Below are positions 1 through 6,497 of a stretch of DNA of 20,895 nucleotides, piece by piece. The position numbers were made by a program, and so were the translations under genes. Position 1 is the first letter of the stretch, and every line of letters starts with the position of its first letter. Origin of the DNA: DATMER01 sp035536935 (lineage in GTDB: Bacteria > Acidobacteriota > Thermoanaerobaculia > Multivoradales > UBA5704); the NCBI GenBank assembly GCA_035536935.1, contig DATLNC010000046.1, positions 1 to 20,895 of the forward strand, read 5' to 3'. The notes below the pieces were generated by a model. That model did no database searches, was not told where the DNA came from, and saw only the letters and a list, made by a program, of their open reading frames with translations.

Positions 1-31
1 GGCCGGGCGTCCGCCCGGCCGTTCCTTATTT
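1..31 (+). terminator. Intrinsic-terminator-like hairpin of an upstream gene
   Basis: GGCCGGGCG at 1-9 is perfectly complementary to CGCCCGGCC at 12-20, so an 8-9 bp all-GC stem with a 2-4 nt loop can form. It is followed by GTTCCTTATTT (21-31), which is U-rich in RNA. This is the form of a Rho-independent terminator acting on plus-strand transcription entering from the left. The window edge cuts the region, so a longer stem cannot be excluded. It ends only 6 nt before the lepA start codon, so it could instead attenuate lepA if transcription is continuous. Confidence 0.6.
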
Positions 32-37
32 CAAGCC

Positions 38-1837
38 ATGAGACCCAACGAGCGCATCCGCAACTTCTCGATCATCGCCCATATCGACCACGGCAAGTCG
101 ACCCTCGCCGACCGCATCCTGGAGAAGACCCGCGCCCTGTCGGACCGGGAGATGATGGACCAGGTCCTGGACAACATGGACCTCGAGCGCGAGCGCGGCA
201 TCACGATCAAGGCCCGCGCCGTCCGTCTCTTCTACAACGCGCAGGACGGCGAGACCTACCAGCTCAACCTGATCGACACGCCGGGCCACGTCGATTTCGC
301 CTACGAGGTCTCGCGCAGCCTCGCCGCCTGCGAGGGGGCGCTGCTGGTGGTGGACGCGGCGCAGGGGGTCGAGGCCCAGACCCTGGCCAACGCCTACCTG
401 GCGGTCAACGGCAACCTGACGCTGGTCCCGGTCATCAACAAGATCGACCTGCCCGCGGCCGACCCCGACCGGGTCAAGGAGCAGATCGAGAATCTGGTCG
501 GCATCGACGCCCACGACGCGGTGCTGACCTCCGCCAAGTCCGGCATCGGGATCGAGGACGTGCTGGAGCGGGTGGTGCGCGACGTGCCGCCGCCCGCGGG
601 GGACCCCGAGGCGCCCTTGAAGGCCCTGCTGTTCGACTCCTGGTACGACCCGTACCGGGGGGTGGTCTGCATGCTGCGTGTGGTGGACGGCACGCTGCGC
701 CAGGGGGACAAGGTGCGGTTCATGTCCTCGGGCCGGGCGTACCAGGTGGACGAGCTCGGCATCTTCACCCCCAAGCCGGCAGAGGTGGGCCAGCTCTCGG
801 TGGGCGAGGTGGGCTTCCTCTACGCCGGCATCAAGGACCTGATCCAGGCGCAGATCGGCGACACGGTCACGCACGCCGACCGGCCGACGGCGGAGGCCTA
901 CCCCGGCTTCCAGGAGATCAAGCCCATGGTCTTCGCCGGGCTCTACCCGGTGAGCGCCGACGATTACGAAGGCCTGCGCGACGCGGTGGACAAGCTGCGC
1001 CTCAACGACGCCTCGTTCTCCTTCGAGCCGGAGAGCTCGGGCGCCCTCGGCTTCGGCTTCCGCTGCGGCTTCCTCGGGCTGCTCCACATGGAGATCATCC
1101 AGGCGCGTCTGGAGCGCGAGTTCAACCTGGACCTGATCACCACCGCGCCCGGGGTGCGCTACCTGGCGCACTCGACCGACGGCAGCGTGGTGGAGGTGGA
1201 CAGCCCGTCCAAGCTCCCGCCGCCGGGCAAGCTCGACTATCTGGAAGAGCCGTACATCCTGGGCACGATCGTGACCCGCTCGGAGTACGTGGGCGCGCTC
1301 CTGGCTCTGGCGGAAGAGCGCCGGGGGGAGCAGCGGAGCCTGCAGTTCCTGACCACGGACCGGGTGCTGATCGAGTACGACTTCCCGCTCGGCGAGGTGA
1401 TCTACGACTTCTATGACCGGCTGAAGTCGGCGTCGCGGGGCTACGCCTCGTTCGACTACCAGTTGACCGGCTACCGCCGGAGCGAGCTGGCGAAGCTGGA
1501 CATCCTGGTCAACGGCGAGACGGTGGACGCGCTGTCGCTGATCGTCCACCGGGACAAGGCGTACGCCCGCGGCAAGCTGCTGGTCGAGAAGATGAAGGAG
1601 CTGATCCCGCGCCAGCTCTTCGAGGTGGTGCTCCAGGCGGCCATCGGCTCGCGGATCATCGCCCGGGAGACGGTGCGGGCGATCAGCAAAAACGTCATCG
1701 CCAAGTGCTACGGCGGCGACATCAGCCGCAAGCGCAAGCTGATCGAGAAGCAGAAGGAAGGCAAGAAGCGGATGAAGCGGGTGGGCCGGGTGGATATCCC
1801 GCAGGAAGCCTTCCTCGCCGTGCTGCGGGTGGACTGA
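38..1837 (+). CDS. lepA: Translation elongation factor 4 (LepA), ribosome-bound GTPase
   Basis: LepA/EF4 is a translational GTPase that binds ribosomes and is implicated in back-translocation, recovery under ionic stress and 30S maturation; it acts in the cytoplasm or at the membrane. The 599-residue product has the usual family length. The G domain shows AHIDHGKST (about residues 14-22, P-loop), a RERGITIKA switch I segment near 51, DTPGH near 79 and NKID near 133. The LepA-specific C-terminal domain is intact, including the basic CYGGDISRKRK segment and a KEGKKRMK stretch near the end. The ATG at 38 gives the canonical N-terminus (IRNFSIIAHID follows), yet no Shine-Dalgarno sequence is visible before it and a terminator-like hairpin lies immediately upstream. 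It converges with the XRE gene at 1859, leaving 21 bp between stops. Identification is secure. Confidence 0.98.
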   Translation: MRPNERIRNFSIIAHIDHGKSTLADRILEKTRALSDREMMDQVLDNMDLERERGITIKARAVRLFYNAQDGETYQLNLIDTPGHVDFAYEVSRSLAACEGALLVVDAAQGVEAQTLANAYLAVNGNLTLVPVINKIDLPAADPDRVKEQIENLVGIDAHDAVLTSAKSGIGIEDVLERVVRDVPPPAGDPEAPLKALLFDSWYDPYRGVVCMLRVVDGTLRQGDKVRFMSSGRAYQVDELGIFTPKPAEVGQLSVGEVGFLYAGIKDLIQAQIGDTVTHADRPTAEAYPGFQEIKPMVFAGLYPVSADDYEGLRDAVDKLRLNDASFSFEPESSGALGFGFRCGFLGLLHMEIIQARLEREFNLDLITTAPGVRYLAHSTDGSVVEVDSPSKLPPPGKLDYLEEPYILGTIVTRSEYVGALLALAEERRGEQRSLQFLTTDRVLIEYDFPLGEVIYDFYDRLKSASRGYASFDYQLTGYRRSELAKLDILVNGETVDALSLIVHRDKAYARGKLLVEKMKELIPRQLFEVVLQAAIGSRIIARETVRAISKNVIAKCYGGDISRKRKLIEKQKEGKKRMKRVGRVDIPQEAFLAVLRVD

Positions 1838-1858
1838 CCTCCGTCCGGCCCCTCCTGG

Positions 1859-2311
1859 TCAGCCTCCCTTCCGTACCCGCTCCTTGGCTGGCCCCTTGCC
1901 GGGCCTTTCGGGGTGCAAAGCCCCGCGCCCGTGCTGATGCAGCAGCTCCTGGTAGCGGCGCAGCAACTGGTGGGCGGCGAGCAGGGCGTCCAGAAAGGCG
2001 ACGAGGTTGCTGCGCTGGGTCTCGGGCAGGGTCTCCAGCGCCTCGACCCGCTCCCGGAGTCGGACGTCGCGCCGGGGCTCTCCGCCGCTGCGGCCGGTCA
2101 TCAGGTAGTCCAGGCTCACTCCCAGAACCTCGCCCAGCTTGGGCAGGAGGTCCGGCCGCGGGAGGTAGTTCCCGCGCTCGTACTTGCTGATCTGGGTCGG
2201 TTTTGCCCCGACCCGGTCCGCGAGCTCCTTCTGGTTCCAGCCCTTCGCCCGCCTCAGCCGTGCGATCCGGCCCCCCAGGCTTTCGGCGGAGTCCCCCTCC
2301 GTGGTCCCCAA
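1859..2311 (-). CDS. XRE/Cro-C1-family helix-turn-helix regulator
   Basis: A 150-residue DNA-binding protein. Residues about 12-70 form a Cro/C1-type HTH (RIARLRRAKGWNQKELADRV, then TQISKYERGNYLPRPDLL), followed by LGEVLGVSLDYLMTGR, typical of XRE repressors. The rest (about 80-150) is predicted helical and leucine-rich, probably a dimerisation or partner-binding segment; no enzymatic domain is visible. I choose the TTG at 2311 because AAAGGAGGG lies just upstream at good spacing; an in-frame ATG at 2389 would add 26 residues with no family match and would start inside the promoter. The gene is divergent from the secreted-peptide/TPR genes. The intergenic DNA carries a TTGACA-17 bp-AAGAAT promoter for it and repeated TCTGA-like motifs that may be its operators. 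Target genes are unknown; autoregulation and control of 2608-4349 are inference. Confidence 0.9.
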   Translation of the reverse strand: MGTTEGDSAESLGGRIARLRRAKGWNQKELADRVGAKPTQISKYERGNYLPRPDLLPKLGEVLGVSLDYLMTGRSGGEPRRDVRLRERVEALETLPETQRSNLVAFLDALLAAHQLLRRYQELLHQHGRGALHPERPGKGPAKERVRKGG

Positions 2312-2607
2312 ATCGCTCCCTCCTTTCCGGTTCCGGCGTTCACGCGCCGCGAAGCACATTCTTCTGAAGATCAGGATGATTGTCAACATTCAGGAGCTGA
2401 GATCCGGTATCTGAGGACATCTGATCCACGAACCTTGTAGCTGAAGAGAACCTTCCGGAGACGACTACAGCCTGTCTTTGCGAGAGTCCTGTTTCCCTTT
2501 GCCGCGAAAAGTATCTACACTAGGCGCGCATGGCAACGACAAGCGTTGCGTCCGTGGGCGTCGGGACCATTCCGGCACCCGCCCGGCCCGCGGCAAGGAG
2601 GACGACA
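2312..2607. other. Divergent control region between XRE and secreted-peptide genes
   Basis: This 296-bp stretch is visibly less GC-rich than its surroundings. Besides the XRE promoter it holds two ATCTGA copies 10 bp apart (2409-2414, 2419-2424), two TCAGGA copies (2371, 2390) and two GATCC copies (2401, 2423). A weak rightward promoter is possible at TTTCCC (2492-2497), 18 bp, TACACT (2516-2521). TACACT lies 8 nt before an ATG at 2530 in frame with the secreted protein, so a leaderless, 26-residue-longer form is conceivable. The AGGAGG-preceded ATG at 2608 is the better start. No RNA gene or other coding region is apparent. Confidence 0.45.
2358..2386 (-). promoter_or_regulatory. Sigma-70-like promoter of the XRE gene at 1859-2311
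   Basis: On the minus strand TTGACA (plus-strand TGTCAA, 2381-2386) is a perfect -35 hexamer. After exactly 17 bp comes AAGAAT (plus ATTCTT, 2358-2363), a 4/6 match to the -10 consensus. Transcription would begin near 2350 and run through AAAGGAGGG to the TTG start at 2311. Two TCAGGA direct repeats (2371-2376 and 2390-2395) flank the -35 hexamer, and CTTCTGAAG (2361-2369) overlaps the edge of the -10. Those are reasonable positions for a repressor. Confidence 0.55.
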
Positions 2608-2904
2608 ATGTTCCGTAGCAATCTGCACCGGGGAATCACGGCAGTGGTGTTCGTAGCGGCGATGGCGCTCGCCGGAGCGCGTCCGGCGGCGGCCGAGGGT
2701 CCGGTCTGGCGCAATGCGTGGGACTGGCTGGGCAGGCTCTGGAGTGGCGTGACCGTCCTGCAACCGACGCACGAGGCGGCCGGGCCTACAGCGAATGGAG
2801 ACTGTGGGCTTGAGATCGACCCTGACGGAAAACCCCGGCCTCGGCCCTGCCCGCAGATGTGCCTCGCGGGAGAGTGCGGGCCCGAGATCGACCCCAACGG
2901 CTGA
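2608..2904 (+). CDS. Small secreted cysteine peptide with duplicated CGxEIDPxG motif
   Basis: A 98-residue protein of unknown function, predicted to be exported. The ATG at 2608 follows AAGGAGG at good spacing and starts a typical Sec signal peptide: basic n-region (MFRSNLHRG), hydrophobic core (about residues 10-23) and a cleavage-like PAAA-EG near 29. The mature part, about 70 residues, has a Trp-rich stretch (VWRNAWDWLGRLWSG) and then a C-terminal half with four cysteines (66, 81, 85, 90) and a repeated motif, CGLEIDPDG (66-74) and CGPEIDPNG (90-98). The second copy is the exact C-terminus. I recall EIDPNG-ending small secreted proteins in Acidobacteriota-like genomes but know no assigned role. 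It sits upstream of the zinc-finger/TPR gene, with a strong hairpin between them, and divergent from an XRE regulator. A signalling peptide, small metal-binding or disulfide-bonded surface protein are all possible. Confidence 0.75.
   Translation: MFRSNLHRGITAVVFVAAMALAGARPAAAEGPVWRNAWDWLGRLWSGVTVLQPTHEAAGPTANGDCGLEIDPDGKPRPRPCPQMCLAGECGPEIDPNG
2803..2901 (+). repeat. 27-bp imperfect coding repeat (CGxEIDPxG)
   Basis: Two 27-nt units at 2803-2829 and 2875-2901, 72 nt apart and in the same frame, agree at 21 of 27 bases by my count. The central GAGATCGACCC is identical. Both encode Cys-Gly-x-Glu-Ile-Asp-Pro-(Asp/Asn)-Gly. The pattern suggests an internal duplication in the secreted peptide gene. 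Confidence 0.7.
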
Positions 2905-2917
2905 CAGAGCCAGGCTG

Positions 2918-2953
2918 GCGGGCGAGGTGGCTTTCGATGCCAACCTCGCCCGC
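2918..2953 (+). terminator. Strong stem-loop between secreted-peptide and TPR genes
   Basis: GCGGGCGAGGT (2918-2928) pairs perfectly with ACCTCGCCCGC (2943-2953), an 11-bp stem. The 14-nt loop can add a GGC/GCC pair. No U-tract follows, so it is not a classical intrinsic terminator. It could act as a partial terminator, an mRNA 3'-end stabiliser, or a processing site that sets unequal expression of the two genes. It starts 14 nt after the stop codon of the secreted protein. Confidence 0.5.
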
Positions 2954-3026
2954 AGTTGCGCTCAGCCGCGTCCAAATGTGAGAGAATGCACTGGGTTTTC
3001 TGCTTTCCCGCAATCCTGGAGGCCGC

Positions 3027-4349
3027 ATGACCGAACATCCCCCCAGCGAGCTGCTGACGGGCTTTCTGTTGGGCCGGCTCGCCCCCGCCGAGCGCCGGCT
3101 CGTATTCTTCCACCTGCTGCGCGGCTGCCCCCTCTGCCGGGAAGAGATGGCGCCGCTGGCCGATGCGATGTTCCGGCCGGGGCAGGGAGAGGTCCCTCCC
3201 GACACGGATCCGGACTACGACGGCCCGATTGGTCGTGCGTTCGCCCGTGTGCTCGGAAAGAAGGACGAGCGGGAGCGGGAGCGGGCTGAATCGGACCGCA
3301 AGGTGTCCGATCTCGTCGGTGCGACGCGCGCAGGCGTTCTGCCCGAGGGCGAGGGATTCTGGACCTGGGGCCTCTGCGAGGTGCTCCTGGAGCGAAGCTG
3401 GAAGCTGCGTCACGAAGATCCCAGGCAGATGCTGCATCTCTCGGGGCTGGCGACAGAGGCGGCAGACCGGCTCGATTCGGAGAAGTATGGCGCGCCGGAG
3501 ACTTTCGATCTGAGGGCCCGGGCCTGGGGGGAGTACGCGAACGCCTGCCGTGTGTCAGACGACTTGGTCCAGGCGGAGAAGGCGATCGGCCGCGCCCTGG
3601 AGCTGCGCAAGCAGGGGAGCGGTTCCGAGCAGCTCCGTGCCCGACTGGCTGAGCTGACCGCCGGCATCCTGTCTCACCAGCGGCAGTTCCCCGCGGCCTT
3701 CCAGGCGCTCGATCTGGCCTTTACCATCCACCGGAAACTCGGTGATCCCAAGAGCGCGGCGCGGGTTTTGGTGAAGCGAGGGATCTACACCGGCCGGAGC
3801 GGCGACCCCGAACAGGGCATCCAGATCCTCGCGCAGGCCCTTCGCCAGATCGGCGAAGACGAGGATCCGAAGCTGCGCTTCCTCGTCCTGCACAACATCC
3901 TGCTCTTCCGGGTGGAGCGCGGAGAGTTCCGGGAAGCCAGCATGCAGCTCTTCGAGATGCGGCCCCTTTACGCCCGTCATGCCGGCGCGGTCGACCTGGT
4001 GAAGCTGAGAGGCATCGAAGGGAAGATCGCCGCGGGTCTGGGTGAGTGGGACAAGGCGGAGAGAGCCTTTCGGCAGGTAAGGGAGGATTTCGAGGAGCGA
4101 GGCCAGATCTACCACTCCGCGGTACTGGGCCTGGAGCTCGCGGCGGTCTGGCTGCGGCAGGGAAAGACCGAGGCCGTTCGGAGCCTCGTCACGGAAACGC
4201 TGGAGGTCTTCCGCTCGCGCTACGTCGCCCGCGAGAGCATCGCCGCCCTTCTCATGCTCCGGGACGCTCTCGAGCGCGACCTCGCCACCCTCGAGCTTGT
4301 GGCCCTGGTGGCCAGCGTGCTGGAGCAGCTCGCTCCGGAAGCGCTCTAG
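3027..4349 (+). CDS. Zinc-finger-headed tetratricopeptide-repeat protein
   Basis: A 440-residue cytoplasmic protein without signal peptide or membrane segment. The N-terminus (about 7-45) resembles anti-sigma zinc-finger (zf-HC2) heads: LLGRLAPAERR, then H29-x4-C34-x2-C37, a plausible Zn site. From about residue 150 on the protein is alpha-helical with TPR-like repeats rich in Ala/Leu/Arg, for example AEKAIGRALELRKQG, AAFQALDLAFTIHRKLG, and a segment near 340 around GLGEWDKAERAFRQVREDF. The ATG at 3027 has GGAGG five nt upstream. In RRNPP systems and many stress regulators, TPRs bind peptides or partner proteins, and HC2-type heads bind sigma factors; no sigma factor is encoded here. Its neighbours, a secreted peptide and two stand-alone HTH proteins, suggest regulatory protein-protein or peptide binding. 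Function is unknown; fold assignment is fairly sure. Confidence 0.8.
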   Translation: MTEHPPSELLTGFLLGRLAPAERRLVFFHLLRGCPLCREEMAPLADAMFRPGQGEVPPDTDPDYDGPIGRAFARVLGKKDERERERAESDRKVSDLVGATRAGVLPEGEGFWTWGLCEVLLERSWKLRHEDPRQMLHLSGLATEAADRLDSEKYGAPETFDLRARAWGEYANACRVSDDLVQAEKAIGRALELRKQGSGSEQLRARLAELTAGILSHQRQFPAAFQALDLAFTIHRKLGDPKSAARVLVKRGIYTGRSGDPEQGIQILAQALRQIGEDEDPKLRFLVLHNILLFRVERGEFREASMQLFEMRPLYARHAGAVDLVKLRGIEGKIAAGLGEWDKAERAFRQVREDFEERGQIYHSAVLGLELAAVWLRQGKTEAVRSLVTETLEVFRSRYVARESIAALLMLRDALERDLATLELVALVASVLEQLAPEAL

Positions 4350-4729
4350 GTCTTGCTCTGACGCCCCATCTCGTCCCGGATCATCTCGCGAAGCATCGCC
4401 TGCAGGTCTTCGTGGGGCAGCGTCCCGAGCAGCGCCAGGAGCGCGGCGGGCGGCTGCTTCCTCCCCTGCTGCAACCCTAGCTCTCCGAGGAGCCAGGCCG
4501 GGTCTTTTGGCGGCGTCGCCCCGAAAAACAGGCTCAGAGGCTCGATCCCCAGCACCCGGGCGATCTCGTAGACGTGGGCTACCCGCAGCTGGATGCGCCC
4601 CTTGAAGAGGCTGTTCAGATAGCCCTGTCCCATCCCCAGCCTGCGCTCGATCTCCCGCCGGGAGAGACCGGACGAGCGGATGGTGCTCTCCAGCTCAGAG
4701 AGAACGCTTTTGGACTCTTCGGTGGTCAT
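4346..4729 (-). CDS. Second XRE-type helix-turn-helix regulator
   Basis: A 127-residue protein. Residues about 8-68 form a lambda-repressor-like HTH: LESTIRSSGLSRREIERRLG, then GYLNSLFKGRIQLRVAHV and YEIARVLGIEPLSLFFG. The remaining 55 residues are helical with a PPKDPAWLLGELGL segment, unrelated in sequence to the tail of the regulator at 1859. The ATG at 4729 is chosen because the HTH begins soon after it; upstream in-frame codons would run into the promoter and DUF885 stop. There is no Shine-Dalgarno sequence, but TACAAT lies 9 nt before the ATG and an inverted repeat TCAGA-GCG-TCTGA sits just upstream of that box, so a leaderless, self-repressed transcript is likely. It converges with the TPR gene, sharing 4 bp (CTAG) that contain both TAG stops. 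Regulated genes are unknown. Confidence 0.85.
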   Translation of the reverse strand: MTTEESKSVLSELESTIRSSGLSRREIERRLGMGQGYLNSLFKGRIQLRVAHVYEIARVLGIEPLSLFFGATPPKDPAWLLGELGLQQGRKQPPAALLALLGTLPHEDLQAMLREMIRDEMGRQSKT

Positions 4730-4738
4730 GATCTTGAG

Positions 4739-4765
4739 ATTGTATCCGAATCTCAGAGCGTCTGA
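4739..4765 (-). promoter_or_regulatory. Promoter and palindromic operator of the second XRE gene
   Basis: On the minus strand TACAAT (plus ATTGTA, 4739-4744) matches five of six -10 positions and ends 9 nt before the ATG at 4729, leaving a leader of only a few nt. A perfect inverted repeat TCAGA-GCG-TCTGA occupies 4753-4765, between the -10 and any -35 (best guess TGGTCA, plus 4763-4768, 4/6). That is a standard location for an autorepressor site. The palindrome is seen directly; its function is inferred. Confidence 0.55.
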
Positions 4766-4784
4766 CCACACCGCGCGCCATTTG

Positions 4785-6497
4785 TCAACGCGCCTTCTCC
4801 TGCCCAATCCACCATTCGACGTGCCGCTCCAACACGCTCAACGGCAGCGAGCCGCTGCCGAGCACCGCCTCGTGGAAACGGCGAAGATCGAACTTCGGAC
4901 CCAGCTCCCGCTCCGCCCGGCGGCGCAGCTCCCAGATCCTGGCGCTCCCCATCTTGTAGGCCAGGGCCTGCCCAGGCATGGACGTGGAGTAGCGCAAGGT
5001 TTCGGTGTCGATCTGAACGGGGGTCTCGAGGAGACGGTCCCGCATGTACTCGATCGCCTTGGACCGCGGCCATCCCAGGGCATTCATTCCGGTGTCCACG
5101 ACCAGGCGGTTGGAGAGGAACATGTCCATGGCGAGCCGCCCATACATGGCGTACGGGTCGTCATAGAGCCCCATCTCGATCCCCAGCTCGGAGGCGTACT
5201 CGCCCCACCCCTCGACGAAGGCGGTGTGGTAGAGGTTGCTGCGCAGCTTAGGCAGCGCGCCGTTCTCCTGTTGCAGGGCGATCTGGAAGTGATGGCCGGG
5301 AAGCAGCTCGTGGTAGATGAGCGCCGCCGCGTTGACGAGAGGCCGCTGCTCCAGCCTGGAGCCATTGAAGAAATACCAGCCGGAGGGGTCCTCCGGGCCG
5401 GGCTGCTTGTAGTAGCCGAACGTCACGGAGCCCTCGAGCTCGGCTTCGAGCCTCTTCACGCCGTAGGGCGCTTTCGGGATGCGCTGGAAATACCGTCCGA
5501 TCAGCGGCTCGATCTTGCGCACCGGGGCCATGAGGCGCTCGCCCACCTCCGCGGGCGTCTTCGCCAGGAAGCGCGGATCGGTGCGCAGCATGTCGTGGAA
5601 CTGCCGCTGGGTGCCGGCAAATCCGACCTGGCGGCGGATCTCCGCCATGCGCGCTTCGAGCCGCGCGACCTCCTCCAGGCCGCGGCGGTGGACCTCCTCG
5701 GGTGTCACCTCCAGCCCGGTGTGTTGGCGCACCAGGAAGCGGTAGGCCTCGGGCCCGCCCGGGTACTGCCCCAGGCCGACGCGCTCGGGCGCGGCCTTGC
5801 GATAGTCCCCCTCCAGCATCGCCGCGAGCCGCTCCAGGGCGGGGTTGACCTCCTCCTCGACGACCTTCGCGACCTGCGCGCGAAAAGCCTCGGACTCTTT
5901 TGGGTCGATGGGGCGGAGGCGCTCGGGGGCGACCGCGAAGAGGCTCCGCTCCGCCGGCTGGGCAAAGGCGCGGAACAGGGGGACCATCTGGTCGACGGTC
6001 TCCTTGGGGATCAGGAAGCCCTTCGTCCGCTGCCACTCCGCCCGCGCCTGGATCTGCCCTATCCACCTCGGGTACTGCCGCAGGAGCCGGCGGTAGCGGT
6101 CGAGGTCCTCCCGCGAGGAGAAGGTATGGCGCGTGTAGACCTCGTGTACCCCGGGTAGAGGCAGGGTGTAGGGGGTGATCTGCGAGAGCAGAGCGAGGTG
6201 GTCCGCGGCCCCAACTCCCTGCTTCAGCTCCCATTCGAGCACGGCCCAGGTGAGCCAGTCCTCATGCTTCAGAGAGGCCGGGTCGATCCGGTTCAACCGT
6301 TCGAGGAGCGCCCGGTAGGCGGCGGTCTCCTGGCGCGAGCTCTCCTCGGAGATCTCTGGGAGGTTCTCGATCGGCAATCCCTGCTGCAACCGCAGGGCGG
6401 GCTCGTGATCGAGCCGGTATTGCCAGGTATCCGCGACGATCCGGTCGAGGGAATCCTTGTTGGCCAGGAGTGCAAGGAGGAGAAGGACGAGCTTCAT
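4785..6497 (-). CDS. DUF885 family metallohydrolase-like protein, probably exported
   Basis: A 570-residue DUF885 protein. The family is related to zinc metallopeptidases and most members are uncharacterised. Key residues are present: H396-E-L-L-P-G-H402 (an HExxPGH variant of the zinc motif) followed by E429 in EGWGEYAS, the expected third ligand. The NSxLYHT and MDMFLSNRLVVDTGMNA stretches also fit the family. The N-terminus MKLVLLLLALLAN is a short hydrophobic signal-like segment, suggesting export or membrane association, although no clear cleavage site or lipobox is visible. Length is ordinary for the family. The ATG at 6497 has CCGGAGGG upstream and overlaps the oxidase stop as ATGA, so the two are translationally coupled. 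With an amine/amino-acid oxidase before it and glutamate dehydrogenase divergent, a role in peptide or amino-acid breakdown is a reasonable inference; the substrate is unknown. Confidence 0.9.
   Translation of the reverse strand: MKLVLLLLALLANKDSLDRIVADTWQYRLDHEPALRLQQGLPIENLPEISEESSRQETAAYRALLERLNRIDPASLKHEDWLTWAVLEWELKQGVGAADHLALLSQITPYTLPLPGVHEVYTRHTFSSREDLDRYRRLLRQYPRWIGQIQARAEWQRTKGFLIPKETVDQMVPLFRAFAQPAERSLFAVAPERLRPIDPKESEAFRAQVAKVVEEEVNPALERLAAMLEGDYRKAAPERVGLGQYPGGPEAYRFLVRQHTGLEVTPEEVHRRGLEEVARLEARMAEIRRQVGFAGTQRQFHDMLRTDPRFLAKTPAEVGERLMAPVRKIEPLIGRYFQRIPKAPYGVKRLEAELEGSVTFGYYKQPGPEDPSGWYFFNGSRLEQRPLVNAAALIYHELLPGHHFQIALQQENGALPKLRSNLYHTAFVEGWGEYASELGIEMGLYDDPYAMYGRLAMDMFLSNRLVVDTGMNALGWPRSKAIEYMRDRLLETPVQIDTETLRYSTSMPGQALAYKMGSARIWELRRRAERELGPKFDLRRFHEAVLGSGSLPLSVLERHVEWWIGQEKAR

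Noticed and set aside
26..1549. Antisense open frame of 507 codons opposite lepA
   Set aside because: lepA is unambiguous on the plus strand and the antisense product shows no family features.
2530..2607. Longer form of the secreted peptide starting at ATG 2530
   Set aside because: A TACACT box 8 nt upstream makes it possible, but the AGGAGG-linked ATG at 2608 gives a standard signal peptide without a 26-residue leader.
4783..4788. Perfect TTGACA on the minus strand at the DUF885 stop as -35 of the second XRE gene
   Set aside because: It is 38 bp from the TACAAT box, far beyond a workable spacer, and at 17 bp downstream there is only TCAGAC.
4680..6158. Plus-strand frame of 492 codons opposite DUF885
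   Set aside because: The zinc motif and coupled start of DUF885 on the minus strand are clear; this frame is compositionally a shadow.
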